Below, piece after piece: positions 1 through 8,416 of a stretch of DNA of 64,000 nucleotides. The translations under genes and the position numbers were made by a program. Source of the DNA: GCA-2401735 sp051252095 (GTDB lineage Bacteria; Pseudomonadota; Gammaproteobacteria; Burkholderiales; Methylophilaceae); NCBI GenBank assembly GCA_051252095.1, contig JBPOFK010000001.1, forward strand, positions 62,001-126,000, in the 5' to 3' direction. Below the pieces are notes generated by a model. That model was not told the origin of the DNA. It was given only the letters and a program-made list of their open reading frames with translations, and made no database searches. Each line of letters begins with the position of its first letter. Positions within the stretch are counted from its first letter, which is position 1.

Positions 1-1
1 C

Positions 2-70
2 AAGGTTTACATTGAATGGTCTGATAACCTTGGTAATTCAGACAGTAATGAAACGTTTGTCATCGCATAA
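2..70 (+). CDS. C-terminal end of an unidentified protein (cut by window edge)
   Basis: The frame starting at base 2 is open from the edge to a TAA at 68-70. It encodes 22 residues (KVYIEWSDNLGNSDSNETFV then IA). The short stretch with Trp, Ser/Asn/Asp and a final hydrophobic strand would suit the end of a beta-rich domain, but it is too short to identify. The other two forward frames meet stops early. It is followed by an AT-rich intergenic region and does not obviously belong with ahpC. Confidence 0.4.
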   Translation, partial: KVYIEWSDNLGNSDSNETFVIA

Positions 71-234
71 ATGTCATACAAATACATTAAAGTATGATGT
101 CATCAAATATTGATGTGATAAATTATATTAATCACATTGATTAAAACAATCAAATTTACTAATTGTAGAAGTTTTTTTATAATTACGTTTATCAATCTTA
201 AATAAAATTTATTAACCAGAGAGAAGGAAAAAAT
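71..234 (+). promoter_or_regulatory. Intergenic region with inverted repeats upstream of ahpC
   Basis: This AT-rich region holds two inverted repeats: TGTGAT at 114-119 with ATCACA at 131-136, and TTGATT at 137-142 with AATCAA at 148-153. A purine-rich ribosome binding site (AGAAGGA, about 222-228) precedes the ATG of ahpC. The repeats could be operators for a peroxide or redox regulator, but no OxyR gene lies in the window and no OxyR consensus is convincing. The regulatory role is inferred. Confidence 0.3.
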
Positions 235-798
235 ATGTCACTTATTAATACGCAAGTACAACCATTTAAAGCACAAGCTTTTCATAACGGTAAATTTATC
301 GAAGTAACGGATGAAAGCTTAAAAGGGAAATGGTCTGTGTTGATTTTTATGCCAGCAGCTTTCACATTTAACTGCCCAACTGAGGTAGAGGATGCAGCAG
401 ACAATTATGCTGAGTTTCAGAAAGTAGGCGCAGAAGTGTATATCGTGACAACAGATACACATTTCTCACACAAAGTATGGCATGAAACTTCACCAGCTGT
501 GGGTAAAGCTAAATTCCCGCTAATTGGTGACCCAACACATCAATTGACGAATGCTTTTGGCGTGCACATTCCTGAAGAAGGCTTGGCATTACGTGGTACT
601 TTCATTATCAATCCTGAAGGCGTCATTAAAACGCTTGAAATTCATGATAATGCGATTGCACGTGATGTTAAAGAAACTGTACGTAAATTGAAGGCTGCAA
701 AATTTGTTGCCGAGCATCCAAATGAAGTATGTCCTGCTAAATGGAATGAAGGTTCACAAACCTTAACACCATCATTAGACTTGGTAGGTAAGATTTAA
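235..798 (+). CDS. ahpC: Alkyl hydroperoxide reductase subunit C (2-Cys peroxiredoxin)
   Basis: AhpC reduces hydrogen peroxide, organic hydroperoxides and peroxynitrite in the cytoplasm and is recycled by AhpF. The 187-residue length is exactly that of classical AhpC. The peroxidatic cysteine is Cys47 in FTFNCPTE and the resolving cysteine is Cys166 in NEVCPAKW; the C-terminus ends in the conserved SLDLVGKI. The FMPAAFTFNCPTE version of the active-site loop differs from the enterobacterial FYPADFTFVCPTE. A good AGAAGGA ribosome binding site fixes the start. A terminator separates it from ahpF 111 bases downstream, so AhpC can be made in excess over AhpF. Confidence 0.97.
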   Translation: MSLINTQVQPFKAQAFHNGKFIEVTDESLKGKWSVLIFMPAAFTFNCPTEVEDAADNYAEFQKVGAEVYIVTTDTHFSHKVWHETSPAVGKAKFPLIGDPTHQLTNAFGVHIPEEGLALRGTFIINPEGVIKTLEIHDNAIARDVKETVRKLKAAKFVAEHPNEVCPAKWNEGSQTLTPSLDLVGKI

Positions 799-851
799 AT
801 TTTTAATAGGTATTAGCTAGCTAAGACAAAACCTTAGCTGAAATTAAAACG

Positions 852-880
852 GGCGTTGTCCAAAAGATAGCGCCTTTTTT
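852..880 (+). terminator. Rho-independent terminator between ahpC and ahpF
   Basis: GGCGTTGTC (852-860) pairs with GATAGCGCC (866-874) through nine positions, two of them G-U, around a CAAAA loop. Six T residues follow. It probably attenuates read-through from ahpC into ahpF. Confidence 0.8.
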
Positions 881-909
881 GACCCTAAAATTAAGTAAAG
901 AGAGCAAAT

Positions 910-2493
910 ATGGCATTAGAACAAACGATCAAAACACAGTTGGAAACATATATAAAAATGTTGCGAGAACCAATTGTATTGGCTGAGTCTTTAGATGACA
1001 GTGCGGATGCAAAAGAAATGCACGAGTTGTTGGTTGAAATCTCCAATATGTCAGACAAGATTAGTCTTGTTCAAGAAGACAATGAACGTAAACCTTCTTT
1101 TGCCGTAAAACGTGCTGAAACGCATAGCCAAGCCCAAAAAGCTGTCGGTGTGCGCTTTGCAGGTATTCCGCTAGGCCATGAGTTTACCTCATTAGTATTG
1201 GCCTTATTGCACACTGGCGGTCATCCAATGAAATTGGAACAGGAAAAAATAGACCAAATAGCGGCCATAGAGGGTGCATTCCATTTTGAGACATATGTGT
1301 CTTTAAGCTGCCATAACTGTCCAGATGTTGTGCAAGCCTTGAATATGATGGCTGTAATTAATCCAAATATTACGCATGTGATGATAGAAGGTGGTTTGTA
1401 TCAAGACGAAATAAAAGCCAAAGAGATTATGTCTGTGCCCACTATTTATTTGAATGGTGAAGTCTTTGGTGCGGGTCGCATGGAGCTAGAAGAAATTCTG
1501 GTCAAAATTGACACTGGTGCTGTAGCACGTGAAGCTAAAAAGCTTGACGAAAAAGCACCATATGACGTGTTGGTCGTAGGTGGTGGTCCAGCAGGCGCAT
1601 CGGCTGCCATTTATGCAGCACGTAAAGGGATAAGAACAGGTATAGTAGCTGAGCGTTTTGGTGGTCAAGTAATGGATACACTAGCCATTGAAAACTTTAT
1701 TTCTGTTAAAGAAACCGATGGTCCTAAATTGGTGATGGCATTAGAAGAGCACGTAAAAAGTTATGATGTGGATATCATGAATTTACAACGTGCAGCTAGC
1801 CTTGCAGAGCCTGGTAAAGAAGGGAATAAAAATACCGATTTGATTGAGGTACAACTTGAAAGCGGCGCGACATTAAAATCAAAAGCGGTGATATTGGCTA
1901 CAGGTGCAAGATGGCGCGAACTCAATGTCCCAGGAGAAAAAGAGTACCGAGGTAAAGGCGTTGCTTATTGCCCACATTGCGATGGCCCTTTGTTCAAAGG
2001 TAAACCAGTTGCGGTTGTCGGTGGCGGTAACTCTGGGGTTGAGGCAGCAATTGATTTGGCTGGTTTTGTCGCACACGTGACCTTATTACAGTTCGACACT
2101 ACGTTAAAAGCCGATGCTGTTTTACAGAAGAAATTGCGTTCTTTAGATAATGTCACCATTATAACCAGTGCGCAGACAACTGAAATTACAGGTGATGGCC
2201 ATGTGATGAATGGCTTAACTTACGCAGACCGAGTAACAGGTGAAAATAAACATCTGGCGCTTGATGCCGTGTTTGTTCAGATTGGCTTGTTACCCAACAG
2301 TGATTGGCTAAAAGGGACACTTAACCTAAGTAAGTTTAGTGAGATTGAAATTAATAATCATAATGCCACATCTTTACCAGGTGTATTTGCAGCTGGTGAC
2401 GTGACAACAACGCCCTACAAGCAAATCGTTATCGCAATGGGCGAAGGTTCAAAAGCAGCACTAGGTGCTTTTGATTACTTGATTCGTCAATAA
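910..2493 (+). CDS. ahpF: Alkyl hydroperoxide reductase subunit F
   Basis: AhpF is the flavoprotein disulfide reductase that moves electrons from NAD(P)H through FAD and two CXXC centres to AhpC. At 527 residues it has the family's normal length. The N-terminal tandem thioredoxin-fold domain carries Cys134-His-Asn-Cys137. The thioredoxin-reductase-like body has the FAD-binding VVGGGPAGASAAIYAARKG, the redox centre Cys354-Pro-His-Cys357, an NAD-binding VVGGGNSGVEAA and the terminal GVFAAGDVTTTPYKQ flavin motif. It directly follows ahpC on the same strand, its substrate protein. No defect was seen. Confidence 0.97.
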   Translation: MALEQTIKTQLETYIKMLREPIVLAESLDDSADAKEMHELLVEISNMSDKISLVQEDNERKPSFAVKRAETHSQAQKAVGVRFAGIPLGHEFTSLVLALLHTGGHPMKLEQEKIDQIAAIEGAFHFETYVSLSCHNCPDVVQALNMMAVINPNITHVMIEGGLYQDEIKAKEIMSVPTIYLNGEVFGAGRMELEEILVKIDTGAVAREAKKLDEKAPYDVLVVGGGPAGASAAIYAARKGIRTGIVAERFGGQVMDTLAIENFISVKETDGPKLVMALEEHVKSYDVDIMNLQRAASLAEPGKEGNKNTDLIEVQLESGATLKSKAVILATGARWRELNVPGEKEYRGKGVAYCPHCDGPLFKGKPVAVVGGGNSGVEAAIDLAGFVAHVTLLQFDTTLKADAVLQKKLRSLDNVTIITSAQTTEITGDGHVMNGLTYADRVTGENKHLALDAVFVQIGLLPNSDWLKGTLNLSKFSEIEINNHNATSLPGVFAAGDVTTTPYKQIVIAMGEGSKAALGAFDYLIRQ

Positions 2494-2499
2494 ATATCA

Positions 2500-2532
2500 A
2501 AGCGTTCAGTGCAGTTGTGCTGAACGCTTTTG
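2500..2532. terminator. Terminator between convergent ahpF and DUF2892 gene
   Basis: AGCGTTCAG (2501-2509) pairs perfectly with CTGAACGCT (2520-2528), followed by TTTTGTT on the plus strand. The hairpin sits between two convergent genes and ends ahpF transcription; it may also serve the minus-strand gene. Confidence 0.75.
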
Positions 2533-2721
2533 TTATTTAGTTTTACAAGTATTAATACCTAATAAACTGTAAGCTGGACACACATTAAATAGGCCTGTTG
2601 CCAAAGGCACAATGCCAATCAATGCCCATGCTGGGCCAGCGCCAAATAAATACCAAGCAAGTAAAGTGAGTCCAGCAATAATTCTTACCATGCGATCAAC
2701 ACCGCCAACATTTTTCTTCAT
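2533..2721 (-). CDS. DUF2892 (YgaP-type) small inner-membrane protein
   Basis: This small protein of about 62 residues has two hydrophobic segments separated by GAGPAWALIG, and the family signature NVGGVDRMVRIIAG at the start with NVCPAYSLLGINT near the end. DUF2892 domains form the membrane part of YgaP rhodanese proteins and also occur alone; their function is unsettled. Two consecutive ATG codons exist: the second is better spaced (about 4 bases) from the GGGGAG ribosome binding site, so it was chosen. The convergent neighbour is ahpF. A link to sulfur or redox stress is plausible from the family and neighbours but is only inference. Confidence 0.85.
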   Translation of the reverse strand: MKKNVGGVDRMVRIIAGLTLLAWYLFGAGPAWALIGIVPLATGLFNVCPAYSLLGINTCKTK

Positions 2722-2810
2722 CATGCTCCCCTTAATACCTAAATATGGAAGTGTACGCCCTAATATACGGTTAATATTGATATAAATCAGTAAACATTTT
2801 TAAGCATAAT

Positions 2811-4547
2811 TTAGTGTCCTCCTGATGTCATGCTTAGTGCTACTGCTTCCGCTACTTTAATCCCGTCGACCCCTGCAGATAAAATGCCGCCGGCATAGCC
2901 TGCTCCCTCACCGCAAGGAAATAAGCCTTTGGTGTTGATGCTTTCTAGGCTTTCATCATGTCGTTTGATTTGAATAGGCGAGGATGTGCGTGTTTCTACA
3001 CCCGTTAACATACCATCAGCTAAATCAAAACCATTAATTTTTTTTGCAAATGCTGGAATGGCTTCACGGATAGCTGTATTGGCAAATTCAGGTAAGGCAG
3101 CATCTAAATTAGTGAGTGTAACACCTGGCGTATAAGAAGGAATTACAGTGCCCAATTGCGCTGAAGGTTTATTAGCCAAAAAATCGCCAATTAACTGACC
3201 AGGAGCATTGTAATTGCTACCACCTAAGATATAGGCGTTACTTTCAAGCTTGCGTTGAAATTCCATGCCAGCTAGCGGGTGGTCAGGAAAATCGACTTCC
3301 GGCGTGATGCCAACGACAATACCTGCATTAGCATTACGTTCATTACGGCTATATTGGCTCATGCCATTGGTCACGACACGATTGGGTTCTGACGTTGCAG
3401 CGACGACTGTGCCGCCTGGGCACATACAAAAGCTATAGACGCTGCGACCATTAGTGGCATGGTGTACTAGCTTATAATCGGCCGCGCCTAGTTTTGAAAG
3501 TAAGTCTTCACTATAGCTTTTGCCATAACGTGCACGGTCAATTAAATTTTGCGGGTGCTCAATACGGTAGCCAATAGAGAAAGGCTTTGCTTCAATGTAG
3601 ATGCCATTTTGATGAAGCATTTCAAAAGTATCTCTCGCACTATGTCCAACAGCGAGTACTAAATGATGTGTTTTAATATGCTCGCCAGTCTGTAACGTGA
3701 TACACTGGACTTGGTTCTTGTCGATATCAATATTGACAACACGACTTTCAAAACGGATTTCGCCACCAAGTTCAATTATGGTTTGGCGCATTTTTTCAAC
3801 CATACCAACCAATTTAAACGTACCTATATGCGGGTGACTAACATATTGAATTTCTGCAGGGGCCCCCGCTTTAACAAACTCTTGAATTACTTTGCGACCA
3901 TAATGTTTAGGATCTTTAATTTGGCTATAAAGTTTGCCATCTGAAAACGTGCCTGCACCACCCTCACCAAATTGTACATTCGATTCAGGGTTGAGTGTAT
4001 TTTTACGCCATAAGCCCCAGGTATCTTGTGTACGTTTCCGCACCTCTTTACCACGTTCTAATACGATAGGCTTGAAACCAGACTGCGCTAAAATCAATGC
4101 AGCAAAGATACCAGCAGGGCCAAAGCCAACTACGATAGGACGAGAGTGCTTCCTCACTTCCCAGCCATCATCGAGATTGGGGGAAGTGGTATTTGGCGCT
4201 ACTACATTAGAAGTGTCTTCCCTATTCAAAGGGGAAGGTTGGGGTGAATCTTGACCCGCCGTCGCCACAAAATGATAGCTGGTATCAGGCGCTGGCTTAA
4301 TATGAGTATCTTTTTTAAGCTTTGCCAACAGCTTTGCTTCATTGTTTACTTCTACATCCAAACTATACACATACAAAATTGCATGTGACTTACGTGCATC
4401 GACCCCGCGTTTAAAAATAGTAAAACCAATTAAATCGTTTTCAGGAATTGCTAAGCGTTTAAGTATCGCAGCTTTAATTTGATCATCTTGATGAGTAAGC
4501 GTATCCGCTTGTTCTATTGGTAGTTTAACTTCATTAATGCGTATCAT
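2811..4547 (-). CDS. NAD(P)/FAD-dependent dehydrogenase of the COG2509 type
   Basis: This 578-residue flavoprotein begins with a roughly 90-residue alpha/beta domain (MIRINEVKLP...), followed by a Rossmann FAD site (VVGFGPAGIFAALILAQSGF). Conserved GGAGTFSDGKLYSQIKD and a C-terminal FPCGEGAGYAGGILSAGVDG complete the fold. The family (uncharacterised FAD-dependent dehydrogenases, COG2509) has no firmly assigned substrate. Between the N-terminal domain and the FAD site, about residues 98-126 form a low-complexity stretch rich in Ser, Pro and Asn. It is encoded by a palindromic intergenic-type repeat and looks like an in-frame insertion at a domain linker. It stands 57 bases upstream of the hda stop on the other side, so it is probably transcribed after perM-hda. 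Confidence 0.85.
   Translation of the reverse strand: MIRINEVKLPIEQADTLTHQDDQIKAAILKRLAIPENDLIGFTIFKRGVDARKSHAILYVYSLDVEVNNEAKLLAKLKKDTHIKPAPDTSYHFVATAGQDSPQPSPLNREDTSNVVAPNTTSPNLDDGWEVRKHSRPIVVGFGPAGIFAALILAQSGFKPIVLERGKEVRKRTQDTWGLWRKNTLNPESNVQFGEGGAGTFSDGKLYSQIKDPKHYGRKVIQEFVKAGAPAEIQYVSHPHIGTFKLVGMVEKMRQTIIELGGEIRFESRVVNIDIDKNQVQCITLQTGEHIKTHHLVLAVGHSARDTFEMLHQNGIYIEAKPFSIGYRIEHPQNLIDRARYGKSYSEDLLSKLGAADYKLVHHATNGRSVYSFCMCPGGTVVAATSEPNRVVTNGMSQYSRNERNANAGIVVGITPEVDFPDHPLAGMEFQRKLESNAYILGGSNYNAPGQLIGDFLANKPSAQLGTVIPSYTPGVTLTNLDAALPEFANTAIREAIPAFAKKINGFDLADGMLTGVETRTSSPIQIKRHDESLESINTKGLFPCGEGAGYAGGILSAGVDGIKVAEAVALSMTSGGH
4216..4250. repeat. Small palindromic repeat-like insert inside a coding gene
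   Basis: The plus strand holds CTTCCC, a short spacer, then GGGGAAG followed by GTTGGGGTGAATC. This pattern of a CCCTTT/AAAGGGG-type hairpin followed by GGTTGGGGTGA resembles dispersed intergenic repeats found in many proteobacterial genomes. Here it lies in frame within the linker of the FAD-dehydrogenase gene, with a related GATTGGGGGAAG stretch at 4174-4185. No second copy is present in this window, so repeat status is inferred from resemblance. Confidence 0.45.
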
Positions 4548-4604
4548 CTAGTTGCCTTTGGATAGTGTTTATCTATCATTAAGGGTTATTGGTAAAAATG
4601 TGTT

Positions 4605-5210
4605 CTAAATGCCTAAATCTAACTGCAATAGCTTCTTTAGCATGGGGACTGTCACGGGTTTTTTTTCTGTCAGTGACCATTCATCTAGCGCATTTAATAT
4701 GGACATGAGAGTAGGTAAATCTCTGCGCAGATATCGCAGACAGTAAGCAATCACTTCATCAGGTAATTTCATCCCGCGCTCTGTTGCGTGATTCTTTAAT
4801 GCTTCAGCTTTCTCAGTGTCGGTTAATGGGTGGAGTTGATAGACCAACCCCCAAGCGAGTCTGGTTGCTAAGTCATCACGTAGACCCATTTGTGCTGGAG
4901 AGTGTAATCCAGCAGTGATAAATGCGCTACCTGTTGCTTTTAACTCGTTATAGCGGTTAAACAATTCAATTTGCGCTTCCGCATTCAATAGGTGCACATC
5001 ATCAGCAATGGCAATGCCTTGTCTTTTAGCAGCATTCAGTAGATGACTCTTGCCGCTACCAGCTGGCCCCCAAAGATAGATGAATGAGGCATCGCATTCT
5101 TCATTTAATAATTGATGGATGCTTGCAAGCGCCTCATTATTCTGACCAGTAATATAATTATTAAATGTCTGTGGTTGCGCTGGCTGAATATCAAGTAATA
5201 GCTGTTTCAT
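4605..5210 (-). CDS. hda: DnaA regulatory inactivator Hda
   Basis: Hda is a DnaA-like AAA+ protein that, bound to the DNA-loaded beta clamp, stimulates ATP hydrolysis by DnaA and so prevents re-initiation of replication. The 201-residue protein has an N-terminal clamp-binding QLLLDI, a Walker A loop GPAGSGKSH, a Walker B-like ADDVHLL and the arginine-rich small domain (CLRYLRRDLPTL). It lacks the DNA-binding domain IV of DnaA, as expected. Its ATG overlaps the perM stop by four bases, implying translational coupling. The perM-hda pair opposite purM is a classical betaproteobacterial arrangement. Confidence 0.93.
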   Translation of the reverse strand: MKQLLLDIQPAQPQTFNNYITGQNNEALASIHQLLNEECDASFIYLWGPAGSGKSHLLNAAKRQGIAIADDVHLLNAEAQIELFNRYNELKATGSAFITAGLHSPAQMGLRDDLATRLAWGLVYQLHPLTDTEKAEALKNHATERGMKLPDEVIAYCLRYLRRDLPTLMSILNALDEWSLTEKKPVTVPMLKKLLQLDLGI

Positions 5211-6310
5211 TGTTCTTGTTGATATGTATCACTATTTAAATAACTTTGTTTAGAGTGGCGCAAGCCAACCGCAATAGCAGCGCTGACAGGCAACGCAAGT
5301 AATACCCCTGCAAATCCGAACAGCTGGCCGCCAGCAAGTAATGCAAGAATAACAACGACTGGATGTAATCCAATTCGATCACCGACAAGATAGGGCGTTA
5401 ATATATAGCTTTCTACGACCTGTCCAATGCCGAAGACAAGTAAAACGGGGAGCACTTCAACAGGGGATGAGAACTGCAATAATGCCAGCAACACAGCCAT
5501 GATGAAGGCAATTGCAAAACCAAGATAAGGAACGAAACTTAATAAACCTGCAATTAAGCCGATGGAAAGCGCTGACTCTAAACCTGATAGCCACAGGCCT
5601 ACACTGTAGAATAAACATAGAGCGGCCATCACAGAAAGTTGGCCACGTAGAAATTGCGCAATTACTGCATCAATTTCATTTGCAATTTGTGTTGTTTTTT
5701 CGATCCAATCTCGCGGGATAAGCTCGGCAATTTTTTCAATCAAACTATCCCAATCTCGTAATAGATAAAATAAAACAACGGGTAAAAGTAGTAAATTAGC
5801 GATTAGTCCTATGAGTGCTAAACCTTTCGCGCCTGCTGTTTTAAAAATAATACTTAAGACGTTGCCTGTTTCTTGCCAATGCGATTTAATCACTTGTTGA
5901 ATCTGGCTCAAATCAATGGCGAAGCTAATGCCTATCTTGTCTTGCAGCCATGGTTCTATATGTGTGCGAAAATTCTCCAGCAATGTTGGTAAGCGTTCCG
6001 CTATCAATAACGATTGTTTTTGAATGAGCGGAATCAAAATAAGCACAATGAGTGTCATCGCTGCAAAAAGACCAAACATAACAATAGCTGTTGCAGGGGA
6101 CCTGCCGAGCTTGAAATGTTTGCTACCAACAATGCTTAGTTCATCGACTAATGGGTCGCAAATATACGCAAGAACAGCTGCGACTAAAAAAGGCGTAATG
6201 ACTGGCCCGAGCTGATACAAAATAAAGACAAGCAGCAGTGCGAATATAGTCCAGCGATTATTGCTAAATAGTTGGGTTATAGGGTCTTTGTTTTTTGGTT
6301 GATTTGCCAT
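5207..6310 (-). CDS. PerM/AI-2E transporter family membrane protein
   Basis: This polytopic inner-membrane protein of 367 residues has about eight hydrophobic segments. Two lie near residues 17-50, one near 70-90, and a dense group runs from about 155 to the C-terminus. Family signatures include LRGQLSVMAALCLFYSVGLW and GDRIGLHPVVVILALLAGGQLFGFAGVLLALPVSA (given here in two overlapping motifs). Members are annotated as AI-2E exporters or permeases, and several act as Na+/H+ antiporters; the substrate here cannot be predicted. It is the first gene of the perM-hda unit and is divergently transcribed from purM, with about 110-140 bases shared for both promoters. Confidence 0.88.
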   Translation of the reverse strand: MANQPKNKDPITQLFSNNRWTIFALLLVFILYQLGPVITPFLVAAVLAYICDPLVDELSIVGSKHFKLGRSPATAIVMFGLFAAMTLIVLILIPLIQKQSLLIAERLPTLLENFRTHIEPWLQDKIGISFAIDLSQIQQVIKSHWQETGNVLSIIFKTAGAKGLALIGLIANLLLLPVVLFYLLRDWDSLIEKIAELIPRDWIEKTTQIANEIDAVIAQFLRGQLSVMAALCLFYSVGLWLSGLESALSIGLIAGLLSFVPYLGFAIAFIMAVLLALLQFSSPVEVLPVLLVFGIGQVVESYILTPYLVGDRIGLHPVVVILALLAGGQLFGFAGVLLALPVSAAIAVGLRHSKQSYLNSDTYQQEQ

Positions 6311-6451
6311 GTTGAGTTAAAATGTGCGCAATAAAATAAGCGATTGGCAAAATTATACTTAACTTATGCCGACTTAACCGAATTTTGTATAGCAAGCATG
6401 TGCTTTTAACCAGTTTGAATGATTAAATTTAACCAAGAAACGAGAATTACT

Positions 6452-7498
6452 TTGACAAAAAATTCTGATAACGCCTCTGTAACTTACCGCGATGCAGGCG
6501 TGGATATTGAAGCTGGCGATGCATTGGTTGATCAAATCAAGCCCTACGCAAAACGGACAATGCGACCAGAAGTGATGAGCAGTATTGGTGGTTTTGGTTC
6601 TATGTTTGCTATGCCAGAAAAATTTAAGGAGCCTGTTTTAGTCTCAGGGACAGATGGTGTAGGCACCAAACTCAAGCTGGCATTTCAATTGAATAAACAT
6701 GATACGGTGGGTATCGACCTAGTTGCGATGAGTGTTAATGATATTTTGGTTCAAGGTGCTGAGCCATTGTTTTTCTTGGATTATTTTGCTTGTGGGAAGC
6801 TAGATGTAGGCACGGCAGCCGATGTGATTAAAGGGATTGCTGCTGGATGTGAGGAGTCAGGTTGCGCTTTAGTAGGTGGGGAAACAGCGGAAATGCCAGG
6901 CATGTATCCCGCTGGAGAGTATGATTTAGCAGGCTTTGTTGTGGGATGTGTAGATAAAGCTAATATCATTGATGGCTCAACGATTGCTGATGGCGATGTT
7001 GTATTAGGCCTTGCATCGAGTGGTGCGCACTCTAATGGATATTCTCTTATCCGTAAGCTTATTGAAAAATCTGGCATCGATATGCAGTCCGACTTTCATG
7101 GGCAACCATTTAGTGATGCCATCATGATGCCGACCAAGCTTTACGTAAAATCGATTTTGGCACTTACCGAAGCCTTGCCTGTCAAAGGAATGGCGCATAT
7201 CACAGGTGGTGGTATTACCGAGAATGTTCCGCGCGTTTTGCCCACAGGACTAATGGCTGAGATCAAAGCCGATAGTTGGGAGATGCCACCATTATTCAAA
7301 TGGTTGCAATCACAAGGTAATATAGCACCAAATGAAATGTACAAAACGTTCAACTGTGGTATTGGCATGGTCGTAATCATTGCTCAAGAAGATCTAGAGC
7401 AAGCACAAAAGATATTGACCAATTATGGAGAAACTGTATTTCAGATTGGCAAAATTCGTCAGCAAAAAACAGGTGAGGCTGCTACCATCGTTATTTAA
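6452..7498 (+). CDS. purM: Phosphoribosylformylglycinamidine cyclo-ligase (AIR synthetase)
   Basis: PurM catalyses ATP-dependent ring closure of formylglycinamidine ribonucleotide to aminoimidazole ribonucleotide, the fifth step of purine synthesis. Signature motifs are YRDAGVDIEAGDALV near the start, VSGTDGVGTKLKLAF, GGETAEMPGMY and GLASSGAHSNGYSLIRK. The longest frame begins at an ATG at 6419 with no visible ribosome binding site. The TTG at 6452, preceded by CGAGAA, gives an 11-residue lead before the conserved Tyr, as in relatives, and was preferred; the ATG start remains possible. In many Betaproteobacteria purN follows directly. Here the next gene is the DUF3108 protein, so purN must lie elsewhere. 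Confidence 0.95.
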   Translation: MTKNSDNASVTYRDAGVDIEAGDALVDQIKPYAKRTMRPEVMSSIGGFGSMFAMPEKFKEPVLVSGTDGVGTKLKLAFQLNKHDTVGIDLVAMSVNDILVQGAEPLFFLDYFACGKLDVGTAADVIKGIAAGCEESGCALVGGETAEMPGMYPAGEYDLAGFVVGCVDKANIIDGSTIADGDVVLGLASSGAHSNGYSLIRKLIEKSGIDMQSDFHGQPFSDAIMMPTKLYVKSILALTEALPVKGMAHITGGGITENVPRVLPTGLMAEIKADSWEMPPLFKWLQSQGNIAPNEMYKTFNCGIGMVVIIAQEDLEQAQKILTNYGETVFQIGKIRQQKTGEAATIVI

Positions 7499-7576
7499 CC
7501 AATGAACCCGTGTGACAACCGTAATGAAAGTTAATGCGTTAATTCATTATGTCATTTAATGAACGTGGGAAAATAT

Positions 7577-8284
7577 ATGTCAAAACCAAGTAATTCAACT
7601 TTATTACCGAGTCTGTTCGCATTACTCATATTTGCTAACAGTGTTTTTGCGCAACCGCAAAGCATCCAATTGGAATATGAAGTGAGCCGTAATGGGCATG
7701 CATTTGGTACTGTGAAAGAAAGCTATACCCAAGAGGGAAGTCAATATCAGATTATATCGACAACCAAAGGTGATGGTTTGTATGCCCTGTTAGGTGAGCG
7801 TGTGCTTACTAGTAGTGGAGCAGTTACTAAGGCAGGCTTGGTTCCAGCAGAGTTTAAGCTTAAACGTGGCGATAATGAAAAAAAATCATTAACAGCTAGT
7901 TTTGATTGGCCAAATAATAACTTGAATATGTTGGTGAAGGGCGATATTAGAACAGAAAAGCTTTCTTCAGGCGCGCAAGACTTAGCCAGCTATCCATATC
8001 AATTTATGTTTACGCCACCAAAAGGTGAGCAAGTCAAAGTGGCAGTAACAACGGGTAAGAAGTTTGATCAATATATCTACAATATTGAGGCAAACAATGT
8101 TGCGTTGAGTGTAGCGGGCGCTACTTATCAAACACTTCACCTGGTTGACGCAGAAGCGGAGGGAAAGAAGAAAAAGGAATTGTGGTTGGCTCCCTCTAAA
8201 TATTACATTCCAGTTAAGTATTTAGTCGTCGATAAAGAGGGCGATAAGATAGAGCAAGTCTTAACAAAAATAACGATTAAATAA
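7577..8284 (+). CDS. DUF3108 domain periplasmic protein
   Basis: This protein of about 235 residues has a signal peptide ending near FANSVFA-QPQ. It is then beta-rich, with the DUF3108 features YEVSRNGHAFGTVKESY, SYPYQFMFTPP and a C-terminal ELWLAPSKYYIPVKYLVVDKEGDKIEQVLTKI. The fold is predicted to be a lipocalin-like or barrel periplasmic domain; its function is unknown. An ATG 18 bases upstream is also in frame, but GGGA before the second ATG and the better signal peptide favour the start chosen. It stands between purM and an RsmB/NOP methyltransferase, a neighbourhood often seen in Betaproteobacteria. Confidence 0.88.
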   Translation: MSKPSNSTLLPSLFALLIFANSVFAQPQSIQLEYEVSRNGHAFGTVKESYTQEGSQYQIISTTKGDGLYALLGERVLTSSGAVTKAGLVPAEFKLKRGDNEKKSLTASFDWPNNNLNMLVKGDIRTEKLSSGAQDLASYPYQFMFTPPKGEQVKVAVTTGKKFDQYIYNIEANNVALSVAGATYQTLHLVDAEAEGKKKKELWLAPSKYYIPVKYLVVDKEGDKIEQVLTKITIK

Positions 8285-8319
8285 CCAGTTCAGTTATTAT
8301 CAGCAAGTATTTAATGTTG

Positions 8320-8346
8320 CGGCCAGTGATGTAGTTTTACTGGCCG
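8320..8346 (+). terminator. Hairpin after the DUF3108 gene
   Basis: CGGCCAGT (8320-8327) pairs with ACTGGCCG (8339-8346) around an 11-base loop. No real T tract follows, so it could be a weak terminator or an RNA-stabilising stem. The rest of the 132-base gap shows nothing clear. Confidence 0.4.
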
Positions 8347-8416
8347 TTAAACCTTTAGGCATTAGAAGCTTAGTAGGTCTGTTAATATTGTAACCACCAT
8401 ATAGAAAACCGCATCA

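Noticed and set aside
114..136. TGTGAT...ATCACA upstream of ahpC as a possible CRP/FNR site
   Set aside because: The half-sites are 11 bases apart, too far for the CRP or FNR consensus. It was kept only as an inverted repeat.
3934..4254. Plus-strand open frame of 106 codons opposite the FAD-dehydrogenase gene
   Set aside because: It is antisense to a well-supported gene, and its end (KGEGWGES) is only the translated palindromic repeat.
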